From Chitinophaga ginsengisegetis (lineage in GTDB: Bacteria > Bacteroidota > Bacteroidia > Chitinophagales > Chitinophagaceae), in assembly GCF_900168065.1 (NCBI RefSeq), contig NZ_FUZZ01000001.1, positions 3,158,623-3,222,622 of the forward strand: a stretch of 64,000 bases of DNA. The letters run 5' to 3'. Below are positions 8,712 to 17,278 of this stretch, in pieces. The translations under genes were made by a program, and so were the position numbers. The stretch's first letter is position 1. Each line of letters starts with the position of its first letter. The notes below the pieces were generated by a model. That model was not told the DNA's origin and ran no database searches. It worked only from the letters and a program-made list of their open reading frames with translations.

Positions 8712-9728
8712 TTAAGCCGATCCCCTCAGGATAAACTTTCCGGGTAATTCCACTGCCGTTTTTTTCATGGGTCCGCTGTTTTTATCCAGCTGATGCATAA
8801 GCAGGTCTATGGCTGTTTTGGCGATACCTTCTATTGGTTGCTCTATCACAGATATACCGGGAGGATATAAACGGAAGATGTCGTGATCATCGAAACACAG
8901 TACGGCGATATCGTCGGGCATCTTCAATCCCATCCTGGCAATCACTTCCAGCCCCAGGATGCCCAGGTAGTTGGTAGAGAAAAAGATGGCATCCAGTTCA
9001 GGATTGGCTTCTATGAAAGCCTGCAGCTCATTCAGAGAGTCTTCCCGCTGCCGGTGGTATTGCAGCTGCAGGATGTATTTTTTCTTTACGGGGATCTTAT
9101 GCTCCTTCAGTGCGGTGGTATAGCCCCGCAGGCGTTCTTCTATCTGTATCAGCTTCACATCTACCATCACAAAACCTATTTTGGTAAAGCCCTTGCTGAT
9201 CAGGTGTTTCATCCCCTGCTGCACACCGTCGAAGTTATTGATCAGTACATAGGGCGTTTTGATAGACGGGAAATAGCTGTCCATCAGCACTACCGGCTTA
9301 TGCTGCTGTACCAGTTGCTGGATTTCCTTCTCCATACCCGGTGCCGGTGTAATCAGGTAACCGTCTACCATTTGCCGGCCAAGCATACGTATTAACTCCC
9401 CGCCTTTCTGGGCATTGTTTTCAGTGCTGCAATACACTACATTATATCCTTTGCGCTCTGCTTCCGTTTCAATTGTTTTGGCAAGACTGGCAAAAAAACT
9501 TCCGGAAATACTTTCCACGATCAGGCCCAGGGTTTTGGATTGCCCGGTACGGAGATTAACCGCCATACGGTGAGGCTCGTATCCCGATTTTTCCGCCACC
9601 TGCATAATCCTGGTGGCCACTTCGTCGCGGATACGCATTTGCTTTCCCTTTCCGTTTAAAACGAAAGAGACCGTGGAAGGCGCTACTCCGGCCATTTTTG
9701 CAACATCCTTAAGGGTTAATCGCTTCAT
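8712..9728 (-). CDS. LacI/GalR family transcriptional regulator
   Basis: 338 residues. The N-terminal helix-turn-helix (LTLKDVAKMAGVAPSTVSFVLNG, residues 4-26) and hinge helix are typical of LacI. They are followed by a periplasmic-binding-protein-like ligand domain beginning KTLGLIVESISGSFFASL, with GYLITPAPG and DAIFFSTNYLGILGLEV, and the C-terminal INR/VIEQP(I)EGIAKTAIDLL segment of the family. It most likely binds a sugar and controls the two GH92 genes downstream on the same strand: a symmetrical operator-like site lies before the nearer one. Whether it represses or activates cannot be read. Autoregulation is possible because the 275-nt region between it and the divergent desaturase gene also holds an AATTACA/TGTAATT dyad (9850-9871). 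Confidence 0.92.
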   Translation of the reverse strand: MKRLTLKDVAKMAGVAPSTVSFVLNGKGKQMRIRDEVATRIMQVAEKSGYEPHRMAVNLRTGQSKTLGLIVESISGSFFASLAKTIETEAERKGYNVVYCSTENNAQKGGELIRMLGRQMVDGYLITPAPGMEKEIQQLVQQHKPVVLMDSYFPSIKTPYVLINNFDGVQQGMKHLISKGFTKIGFVMVDVKLIQIEERLRGYTTALKEHKIPVKKKYILQLQYHRQREDSLNELQAFIEANPELDAIFFSTNYLGILGLEVIARMGLKMPDDIAVLCFDDHDIFRLYPPGISVIEQPIEGIAKTAIDLLMHQLDKNSGPMKKTAVELPGKFILRGSA

Positions 9729-10003
9729 GTATAGTGATTGGTTTTGGCATATATGAAAATGGAATTACCTGAACATTTCCACACATCCACATATTTTTAT
9801 TACATATTACAGGGTATGTTCCCCTCTGACAGATACGCATCGAAACGGAAATTACAAAAATACCTGTAATTACTACCAGAGAAGAAAAAAATGGTTATCT
9901 TCAGTTACCCTATACGGCATAATATATCTTCCGGGGGAGCGTTATAATAATTCACCGGCTCCAGGCCAACATTATTACAACTGTAGTAAAATACACTGAG
10001 CAT

Positions 10004-11077
10004 ATGAAGCAACTTTCTCAACTTACTGACCCAGTTTACGTAAAGCCAACACATGAAACTGCACTTGACCGTCTTTTTAAAAGCTGGATCAGGGATGAGC
10101 GTGACCTTCCCTTTGTGTACCTGACACTAAAAATTACTTTCACTCTCTGGCCGCTGGCTATACTCATGTATATTCCCGGATTAAACAACTGGGTTTGGTG
10201 GGGCGCTGCTATTGCTTACCAGTTCCTGAATAACGTTACCTTCAAAGGGCCTTTTGGCCTGATGCTCCACTGTACCAGTCACCGTGTATTTTTTGAAAAG
10301 AAGTACCAGTTCTGGAATAATTACCTGCCCTGGGCGATCGGTCCCTTATTCGGACAAACACCGGAATCATACTATTCCCATCATATCGGTATGCATCATC
10401 CGGAAAACAATATGCCGGACGACGACAGCTGCACAATGATATACCAGCGCGATTCCTTCCGCGGATTCCTCGCATACCTCGGAAACTTTGTTACGCTGGG
10501 AGTATATGACACCGCCCGCTATCATCTCCGTAAAAAAAGAAATAAGTTAATGGTAAAACTCGTAAGGGGTGAAGTGCTTTTCATTGCCGCCTGCGTAGGA
10601 TTATCCTTTATTAACTTCCCTGCCACCTTCGTGGTATTTATATTGCCCTTCCTCATTTCCCGCGTAATTATGATGGTAGGTAACTGGGCCCAGCATGCAT
10701 TTATTGATCCGGAAGAGCCGGAAAATTCTTACAAAAACAGCATCACCTGCATCAATACAAAATATAATCACAAGTGCTGGAACGATGGCTATCATATCAG
10801 TCACCACGTAAAACCCAGCATGCACTGGACAGAGCATCCTGTATACTTCACCAAAACACTGGGCGAATATATCAGCAATGACGCCATTGTATTTGATGGC
10901 ATCCATTTCCTGCACGTATGGGCCTTCCTGATGGGCAAACGTTACGACCTGCTGGCCAAACACTTTGTAAATATCGGCGACCGCTTCCAGACAGATGCTG
11001 AAGTCATCTGCTTCCTGAAACAGCGTACCCGGAAAATTACCACCCTGCCGGTACCGGCAGTAGTAGCTGCTGCCTGA
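10004..11077 (+). CDS. Membrane fatty acid desaturase family protein
   Basis: 357 residues, with hydrophobic segments around 40-85 and 185-225 and the three histidine clusters of the di-iron desaturase/hydroxylase superfamily. These are H89-x3-H93 (HCTSH), H127-x3-HH (HIGMHH at 127-132) and a C-terminal ISHHVKPSMHW group, plus an extra AQHAF histidine. These bind two irons that activate oxygen for inserting a double bond or hydroxyl into an acyl chain at the cytoplasmic membrane. Regiospecificity is not predictable. It is divergent from the LacI gene. The ketosynthase gene downstream has its own -7 box, so a common transcript is not required, but both act on acyl chains. Confidence 0.85.
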   Translation: MKQLSQLTDPVYVKPTHETALDRLFKSWIRDERDLPFVYLTLKITFTLWPLAILMYIPGLNNWVWWGAAIAYQFLNNVTFKGPFGLMLHCTSHRVFFEKKYQFWNNYLPWAIGPLFGQTPESYYSHHIGMHHPENNMPDDDSCTMIYQRDSFRGFLAYLGNFVTLGVYDTARYHLRKKRNKLMVKLVRGEVLFIAACVGLSFINFPATFVVFILPFLISRVIMMVGNWAQHAFIDPEEPENSYKNSITCINTKYNHKCWNDGYHISHHVKPSMHWTEHPVYFTKTLGEYISNDAIVFDGIHFLHVWAFLMGKRYDLLAKHFVNIGDRFQTDAEVICFLKQRTRKITTLPVPAVVAAA

Positions 11078-11300
11078 TAATATATTACCGTTTATTTGCG
11101 GAGAGTTTCCTTTTACGAGGTTACAATTTCCTTGCATTCGCACATTTTTAAGATAAAAATGTCCGGAAAAAAGTAAGGAGACTGTCAGATCCTGCGCGCT
11201 CATACGTATAAAACCGCATCCACACCGGCTTTCATCGTAAATTCCAAAAAGTTATATTATATTATCTTAATGAATATGCTTAATCATAACAATAAGTAAC

Positions 11301-11308
11301 TAAATTTG
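11301..11308 (+). promoter_or_regulatory. -7 promoter box of the ketosynthase gene
   Basis: TAAATTTG fits the Bacteroidota sigma-ABfr -7 consensus TAnnTTTG, 31 nt before the ATG. No clear -33 TTG is seen, so only the -7 element is claimed. The rest of the 262-nt gap after the desaturase gene shows nothing recognisable. Confidence 0.5.
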
Positions 11309-11339
11309 CGCTCTAACTTTTTTTATTAAAGTAAAAAAT

Positions 11340-12602
11340 ATGCGTACTGTTACACTGAAAAGGGTTGTGGTTACCGGCTTGGGAGCATTAACACCTATCG
11401 GGAATGATGTAAATACTTTTTGGAACAATATGAAGGCAGGCGTTAGTGGCGCCGGCCCCATCACTAAATTTGACACCACAGAGTTTAAAACAAAATTCGC
11501 CTGTGAAGTCAAAGGTTTTGATGTGGAAAAATATATGGAAAAGAAGGAAGCCCGTAAAATGGATTGCTTCACCCAGTACGCTATGGCGGCTGCACAGGAA
11601 GCAGTACAGGATGCCGGTCTCGATAGTGCCAACATCGACAAAACTAAAATTGGTGTAATCTGGGCATCCGGCAATGGCGGAATGCTTACGTTCGAAGAAC
11701 AGATCGTTGAATTTACACAGGCCAACTTTGTCCCTAAATTCAACCCTTTCTTTATTCCTAAATTGATATGTGATATTGCAGCAGGCCAGATAGCTATGAA
11801 ATATGGTTTCATGGGCATCAACTTCTGTACAGTTTCTGCATGCGCTTCCTCTACCAGCGCCCTGGTAGATGCTTTCAACTACATCCGTCTCGGTAAAGCC
11901 AACGCAATTGTGGCAGGTGGTTCTGAAGCTCCTGTAACCCGCGCCGGTATTGCAGGATTCAATGCCCTCAAAGCATTATCTACCCGCAACGAAGATGCAG
12001 CACATGCTTCCCGCCCGTTCGATATAGAACGTGATGGGTTTGTAATGGGTGAAGGCGCAGGCGCTATCATCCTGGAAGAATATGAACACGCTATCGCCAG
12101 AGGTGCTACCATCTACGGAGAAATGATTGGCGGCGCCATGACCTGCGATGCCTACCACCTCACGGCTACCCACCCTGAAGGTATGGGCGCACGCTTAGGT
12201 ATGGAACAGGCCCTGGAAGATGCCGAGATTGCCACTACCGATGTGGACTATATCAACTCACACACCACTTCCACTCCAGTAGGAGATCTCAGCGAATTAA
12301 AAGCCATTGTTGCCGCGTTTGGTGACCATGTGCAAAAACTCAATATCAGCGCTACCAAATCCATGACAGGTCACCTGCTCGGAGCTGCCGGCGCTATTGA
12401 AGCCATCGCTTGTATCAAAGCTACACAGGAAGATATCGTTCCTCCCACCATCAATACTTCCGTATTGGGAGAAGGAATCCCTACCAACCTGAACCTCACT
12501 CTCGGTAAGGCACAGCAGCGTACTGTAAATGTAGCCATGAGCAATACCTTCGGTTTTGGTGGTCATAATGCGATTGTAATATTTAAAAAATATAAAGCCT
12601 AA
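11340..12602 (+). CDS. fabF: Beta-ketoacyl-ACP synthase II (FabF-like)
   Basis: 420 residues, the normal size of KAS II. The thiolase-fold triad is complete: nucleophile C168 in VSACASST, H308 in INSHTTSTPVGD and H345 in KSMTGHLLGAAGA, and the protein ends with the usual FGFGGHNAIVIF strand. It condenses malonyl-ACP with acyl-ACP in cytoplasmic fatty acid elongation. Compared with housekeeping FabF, the nucleophile context is SAC rather than TAC and the HGTSTP motif reads HTTSTP. No acpP or rnc gene is adjacent, so it may be a second, specialised KAS rather than the main FabF. A composite repeat begins 9 nt after its stop codon. Confidence 0.85.
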   Translation: MRTVTLKRVVVTGLGALTPIGNDVNTFWNNMKAGVSGAGPITKFDTTEFKTKFACEVKGFDVEKYMEKKEARKMDCFTQYAMAAAQEAVQDAGLDSANIDKTKIGVIWASGNGGMLTFEEQIVEFTQANFVPKFNPFFIPKLICDIAAGQIAMKYGFMGINFCTVSACASSTSALVDAFNYIRLGKANAIVAGGSEAPVTRAGIAGFNALKALSTRNEDAAHASRPFDIERDGFVMGEGAGAIILEEYEHAIARGATIYGEMIGGAMTCDAYHLTATHPEGMGARLGMEQALEDAEIATTDVDYINSHTTSTPVGDLSELKAIVAAFGDHVQKLNISATKSMTGHLLGAAGAIEAIACIKATQEDIVPPTINTSVLGEGIPTNLNLTLGKAQQRTVNVAMSNTFGFGGHNAIVIFKKYKA

Positions 12603-12790
12603 GCGAAAAGAATCGCCTTCGGCGATTGTATTTCCAGGATTAGACATGACTGTTCCGGGGAGATAGAAGCGAATCCGCTTTTATCTCCCCGGATTATTTA
12701 TATCAAATGGTGGATAAATCAGCGTAATCACGATTAATCCCAAAATCCTGCTCCAGGACAATTTACCAGCGCCGAAGGCGCTTCTTCCCT
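12603..12790. repeat. Composite REP-pair repeat, copy A
   Basis: The first palindrome ATCGCCTTCGGCGAT (12612-12626) starts 9 nt after the fabF stop. The central hairpin 12655-12692 pairs a 17-nt arm (CCGGGGAGATAGAAGCG) with its complement at 12676-12692, with one G-T pair. The inverted second palindrome AGCGCCGAAGGCGCT is at 12768-12782. The right-hand inner part (12716-12765) keeps the AATCAGCGTAATC and ATCCTGCTCCAGGACAATTTA segments of copy B, whereas the left inner part has diverged. No ORF lies here. About 75 nt of plain sequence remain before uvrA. Confidence 0.88.
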
Positions 12791-12862
12791 CACTTCGCTA
12801 AAATTCTTAGCAATACAAAACCGAAAATTCGCAATTATGCCGTAGCTTAGTAGTTTAATATT

Positions 12863-15742
12863 ATGGCAAAGAAAAAAGAGAATGTACCCGATACTTCCGT
12901 GGCGCAAGCCCCGGCAGATGAACAAATAGCCATTTTTGGCGCCCGGGAGCATAACCTGAAAAACCTGGATCTGCAGTTGCCCAAAAATAAACTGGTAGTG
13001 ATCACCGGCATCAGCGGCAGTGGTAAATCATCACTGGCATTTGATACCATCTATGCAGAAGGACAACGCCGTTACATGGAAAGCTTTTCCGCTTATGCCC
13101 GCCAGTTTATCGGCGATATGGAAAGGCCCGATGTGGATAAAATCACCGGACTTTCTCCCGTTATTTCTATAGAACAGAAAACGACCAATAAAAATCCACG
13201 GTCTACTGTTGGTACCATCACGGAGATCTACGATTTCCTCCGCCTGCTCTACGCACGCGCCGGAACCGCCTACTCCTACAATACCAACAAACCCATGACC
13301 CGCTTCTCAGAAGAGGAAATACTGGCGCATCTTTTCAAACATTATAAGAACAAAAAGCTGGCTATCCTCGCCCCGCTTGTACGCGGACGAAAAGGCCACT
13401 ACCGGGAACTGTTTGAACAGGTACGCAAACAAGGCTACCTCAAAGTGCGGATCGACGGGGAAATAGAAGACCTGAAAGAAAGAATGCAGGTGGACCGCTA
13501 CAAGATCCACGACATCGAACTTGTGATAGACCGTATCCAGGTGCAGGAAGATGCCCGCACCCGGATCAGCCAGAGCGTACAAAAAGCGCTCACGATGGGA
13601 AAAGGATTGCTGTTTATTATGGACCACGACACCAATAAAGTGAGCCAGTACAGTAAGCAACTGATGTGCGAGGAAACCGGGCTTTCCTACGAAGAGCCCA
13701 GTCCAAACACCTTCTCCTTTAACTCCCCCTACGGCGCCTGCCCGCGCTGTAAAGGTCTTGGCACTATCTACCAGATAGATATGGACGAAGTAATCCCTGA
13801 TTACAACATCTCCATCACCGACGGCGGACTAAAACCATTGGGCGAAGCACGTGATACCTTTACCTTTAAACAGGTACAACAACTCGCCAAAAAGTATAAA
13901 TTTTCCTTAACAGCCCCTATTTCCAACATCCCGCAAAAAGCCCTCAACGTATTGTTGTTTGGTGATGAAAACGGCAAACTGGAAGTAGACCTGGAATTTG
14001 GAGAAAGCAACGGCAGCACCGAATACGCCACTGAATACGAAGGAGTAGTAAATATGGTTCGCCGTTATTTCAACGACACCTCCTCCGATCATGTACGCAG
14101 CTGGGCAGAAGGCTTCATGAAACTGAGCACCTGCCCCGAATGTAACGGCGCCCGCCTCAAAAAGGAAAGCCTGTTTTTCAAGATCGATGAAAAAAATATA
14201 TCTGAACTCGGTAACATGGACCTGGATAAGCTCCTCGCCTGGTTTGGAAATATTGAAACCCGTCTTGAGAAAAAACAAAATGCCATCGCCAAGGATATTC
14301 TGAAAGAAATCCGCGAAAGACTTGGGTTCCTGCTGAACGTAGGATTAAACTACCTCACCCTGAACCGTCCTACCCGGAGCCTCAGTGGTGGCGAATCACA
14401 GCGTATCCGCCTCGCCACGCAGATAGGATCCCAGCTCATGGGCATCACCTATATTTTGGATGAACCCAGTATTGGTTTACATCAGCGCGATAACATGCAG
14501 TTGATAGATGCCCTCCGCAACCTGAAAGACATGGGCAATACCGTCATTGTAGTGGAACACGACAAAGACATCATGCTCCACGCCGATCACCTGGTAGACA
14601 TCGGCCCCGGCGCAGGTGTGCATGGCGGCCAGATCATTGCACAGGGCACACCCAAACAAATCCTTAAACTCAATACCCCCACCGCCGGATACCTGAATGG
14701 CAATACCTCCCCGGAAATACCCGAACAACGCCGCAAAGGCAACGGTAATTTCCTGGAACTGAAAGGCGCGTCCGGCAACAACCTGAAGAATGTAAACCTG
14801 AAACTACCCCTCGGCACTTTCATTTGTGTTACCGGTGTTTCCGGCAGCGGTAAATCTACCCTGATCAATGAAACGCTGTATCCCATTCTTTCCAAACATG
14901 CGTACGACTCCAAGATGGTTCCCATGCCCTACAAAAGCATCAAGGGACTGGAGTTTATTGATAAAGTGATTGAAATTGACCAATCGCCCATCGGCCGCAC
15001 CCCACGCAGCAATCCCGCTACGTACTGCGGATTTTTCACCGACATCAGAACCCTCTTTGCTTCCGTACCGGAGGCCAAGATCAGGGGATATAATGCCGGC
15101 CGTTTTTCATTTAATGTAAAAACCGGTCGCTGCGACGTTTGTGAAGGCGGCGGCATGCGCGTGATCGAAATGAATTTCCTGCCGGATGTATACGTGCATT
15201 GCGAAAAATGTAACGGCCGCCGGTATAACCGCGAAACGCTGGAAATACGCTACAAAGGCAAGTCCATTTCCGATGTGCTGGACATGACGGTAGATGAAGC
15301 CGTGGAATTTTTCCAGCCGGTACCGTGGATCTACCGCAAAATAAAAACACTGCAGGACGTTGGACTGGGATACATTACCCTCGGACAATCTGCTGTAACC
15401 CTCTCCGGAGGAGAGGCCCAGCGGGTAAAACTGGCCACCGAACTTTCCAAGAAAGATACCGGCAAAACCATCTATATCCTCGATGAACCAACAACGGGGC
15501 TGCATTTCCAGGATATACAGCTGCTACTAAAAGTGCTGTACAAACTGGTAGACAGAGGCAACACCGTACTGGTCATTGAACATAACCTGGACGTTATTAA
15601 AATGGCTGACTACATTGTAGACCTGGGGCCGGAAGGCGGCGGCGGCGGCGGTACCATTTTATGTACCGGCACTCCCGAACAGGTAAGTACCTGCAAAGAA
15701 AGTCATACCGCCAGATTCCTCAAAAAGGAGCTGGGAATTTAA
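12863..15742 (+). CDS. uvrA: Excinuclease ABC subunit A
   Basis: 959 residues. There are two ABC ATPase modules: Walker A GISGSGKSS at residues 49-57 and GVSGSGKST near 657, and signatures SLSGGESQRIRLA and TLSGGEAQRVKLA, each followed by a Walker B (ILDEP). The C-terminal zinc finger CDVC...CEKC (near 756-780) is intact and the INETLYPILSKH segment is present. UvrA scans DNA for bulky damage with UvrB in nucleotide excision repair. In the first zinc module the leading CxxC is reduced to CEET while the second pair CPRC remains, so this finger may not bind zinc. It is probably cotranscribed with the DUF6452/DUF6048 genes, 24 nt downstream. Confidence 0.95.
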   Translation: MAKKKENVPDTSVAQAPADEQIAIFGAREHNLKNLDLQLPKNKLVVITGISGSGKSSLAFDTIYAEGQRRYMESFSAYARQFIGDMERPDVDKITGLSPVISIEQKTTNKNPRSTVGTITEIYDFLRLLYARAGTAYSYNTNKPMTRFSEEEILAHLFKHYKNKKLAILAPLVRGRKGHYRELFEQVRKQGYLKVRIDGEIEDLKERMQVDRYKIHDIELVIDRIQVQEDARTRISQSVQKALTMGKGLLFIMDHDTNKVSQYSKQLMCEETGLSYEEPSPNTFSFNSPYGACPRCKGLGTIYQIDMDEVIPDYNISITDGGLKPLGEARDTFTFKQVQQLAKKYKFSLTAPISNIPQKALNVLLFGDENGKLEVDLEFGESNGSTEYATEYEGVVNMVRRYFNDTSSDHVRSWAEGFMKLSTCPECNGARLKKESLFFKIDEKNISELGNMDLDKLLAWFGNIETRLEKKQNAIAKDILKEIRERLGFLLNVGLNYLTLNRPTRSLSGGESQRIRLATQIGSQLMGITYILDEPSIGLHQRDNMQLIDALRNLKDMGNTVIVVEHDKDIMLHADHLVDIGPGAGVHGGQIIAQGTPKQILKLNTPTAGYLNGNTSPEIPEQRRKGNGNFLELKGASGNNLKNVNLKLPLGTFICVTGVSGSGKSTLINETLYPILSKHAYDSKMVPMPYKSIKGLEFIDKVIEIDQSPIGRTPRSNPATYCGFFTDIRTLFASVPEAKIRGYNAGRFSFNVKTGRCDVCEGGGMRVIEMNFLPDVYVHCEKCNGRRYNRETLEIRYKGKSISDVLDMTVDEAVEFFQPVPWIYRKIKTLQDVGLGYITLGQSAVTLSGGEAQRVKLATELSKKDTGKTIYILDEPTTGLHFQDIQLLLKVLYKLVDRGNTVLVIEHNLDVIKMADYIVDLGPEGGGGGGTILCTGTPEQVSTCKESHTARFLKKELGI

Positions 15743-15766
15743 TATCTTGCCAACTGTAAACAAGTA

Positions 15767-16243
15767 ATGAAAAGCATCTACCAGATATTACTCACCTGTT
15801 TCATTTTCGCGGGCATCGTAGCCTGTGAAAATGAAACGAAAGTATGCGATCAGACTTTGCGGAATGATTACCATACGCATCTTATGCGCAAACTCAATGA
15901 CAGATTATCAGATACTGTGATGCCTAAAGTAACCGCATATGCATTTGGCAGAGATAGCATTTACAGAAGCCAGGCACTGGGCGACCTGTTCTTCCAGCTA
16001 TCGCCGATAGCAGACAGCAGCCTCTTTTACCTGAAAGTGGATTCCAGCTTTGTACCTGATACCTTAAAGATCAGGTATACACGGCAACAACATTTTATTT
16101 CCCCCGGATGTGGTTTTGGTACCTATTTTAATATAGATACCGTCATCACCACCATGCATACCATCGATTCTGTTGTAATTAATAATAAGTCCGTAACTAG
16201 CAGTAATGACACGCATCTTACTTTGTATTTCTTTTTTGACTAG
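15767..16243 (+). CDS. DUF6452-like lipoprotein
   Basis: 158 residues with a lipoprotein signal peptide (lipobox IVAC, Cys at residue 20) and a mature part containing scattered cysteines (KVCDQ, SPGCGFG) and a C-terminal NDTHLTLYFFF strand. Size, lipobox, the early Cys-x-x-T-x-R segment and the position directly before a DUF6048-like gene all fit the DUF6452 family of Bacteroidota. This is recalled from family knowledge, not from a search. The last 38 nt overlap the next gene, which suggests translational coupling. Function unknown; probably lipid-anchored in the periplasm or outer membrane. Confidence 0.75.
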   Translation: MKSIYQILLTCFIFAGIVACENETKVCDQTLRNDYHTHLMRKLNDRLSDTVMPKVTAYAFGRDSIYRSQALGDLFFQLSPIADSSLFYLKVDSSFVPDTLKIRYTRQQHFISPGCGFGTYFNIDTVITTMHTIDSVVINNKSVTSSNDTHLTLYFFFD

Positions 16244-17033
16244 TATCCTGCTCAGCGTTGCTGCCACGGCACAAAACAAGCCGGCCACCGTTAAAACGGA
16301 TACGCTGCCCAAAACTGTTAAAGCAGATACTACCCATAAAGCACTTGCCGATACGGCAAAAGCGGCAGTGTTGGCGCATAAAGACAGCTCCTGGTTTATT
16401 CCGGGCGGCGTGCGGATAGGAGTGGATCTCAGCCGTATCGTTTCTGCTATCTATTATCCTTATAGGAAAGAAGTAACAGTAGTAGCCGATGCCCGTATCA
16501 ACAGTAATCTTTACGTTGCCTTTGAAGGCGGCTACGCCAACACCCCCTACAGCGATACCAATTACACCTACAAAGGGAATGGTATGTTTGTAACCCTGGG
16601 TGTTGATTATAATTTTCTGAAAAGACAATATGTTTCTGAAAAGAATATGTTCTATACAGGCTTCCGTTACGGATTCTCTCATTTTAATTATTCCGTTCCC
16701 ACTTATTCCATCAAAAACACCTATTGGGGTGATAACCTCAGTGGCAGCGTGCCCAAAACCGCGGTAAATGCCCACTGGGTAGAGCTGCTGGTAGGATTAA
16801 AGGTAGAAGTACTGAAGAACCTCTTTATGGGTTGGAACATCCGGGAACGCATCCTGGTTAACAGTGTGAAAACCGATAACATAACGCCGCTGGTCATTCC
16901 CGGTTTTGGCAGTGGTTCCAAAAGATCTGCTTTCGATGTGCAATACACCATCTCATATGTTATCCCTTTCTACCGGGTGAAAGAGCACGCGCCCAATAAA
17001 GAAGAGAAAAAGAAAAAAATACCAAAGCGGTAG
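16206..17033 (+). CDS. DUF6048-like outer-membrane-type protein
   Basis: 275 residues. A signal peptide (LTSILLSVAATAQ) is followed by a Thr/Lys/Asp-rich linker with repeated TDTLPKT, ADTTHKA and ADTAKAA units. A beta-rich domain then shows alternating strands (VAFEGGYANTPYSDTNYTYKGNGMFVTLGVDYNF, written here only to YTYKG as a motif), ending in QYTISYVIPFYR and a very basic tail. This looks like an outer-membrane beta-barrel of the DUF6048 kind, which is commonly paired with DUF6452. It overlaps its partner by 38 nt. The role is unknown. Its stop codon is followed after 9 nt by composite repeat B. Confidence 0.75.
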   Translation: MTRILLCISFLTSILLSVAATAQNKPATVKTDTLPKTVKADTTHKALADTAKAAVLAHKDSSWFIPGGVRIGVDLSRIVSAIYYPYRKEVTVVADARINSNLYVAFEGGYANTPYSDTNYTYKGNGMFVTLGVDYNFLKRQYVSEKNMFYTGFRYGFSHFNYSVPTYSIKNTYWGDNLSGSVPKTAVNAHWVELLVGLKVEVLKNLFMGWNIRERILVNSVKTDNITPLVIPGFGSGSKRSAFDVQYTISYVIPFYRVKEHAPNKEEKKKKIPKR

Positions 17034-17278
17034 AGCGGAAGGATCGCCTTCGGCGATTAAATTGTCTTGGAGCAGGATTACGCTGATTAACCGTGAGTAT
17101 TATGATTTTATTTTAGCGGATTTTAGATTATAAAAAGAATAAGGGGAGATAGAAGCGGATATTCGCTTTTATCTCCCCTCAATATTTTAAACAAAAGGTG
17201 GAAAAATCATTTGAATCACGGTTAATCAGCGTAATCCTGCTCCAAGACAATTTAATCGCCGAAGGCGATCTCTCCGCT
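17034..17278. repeat. Composite REP-pair repeat, copy B, with perfect 55-bp inverted arms
   Basis: Left arm 17042-17096 and right arm 17216-17270 are exact reverse complements over 55 bp; eight further bases on each side match with two differences. Each arm starts with the palindrome ATCGCCTTCGGCGAT and continues with a TTGTCTT...CAGGATTA...CTGATTAA segment. Between the arms, 17142-17157 pairs with 17164-17179 (AGGGGAGATAGAAGCG and its complement, one G-T pair) around a 6-nt loop. The first palindrome begins 9 nt after the upstream stop codon. The far end overlaps the last ten codons and stop of the converging GNAT gene. It could also serve as a bidirectional 3'-end structure. Confidence 0.92.

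Noticed and set aside
12603..12862. Insertion sequence or MITE with target duplication at repeat A
   Set aside because: No transposase and no clear direct target-site duplication at the edges; a REP/BIME-like element fits better.
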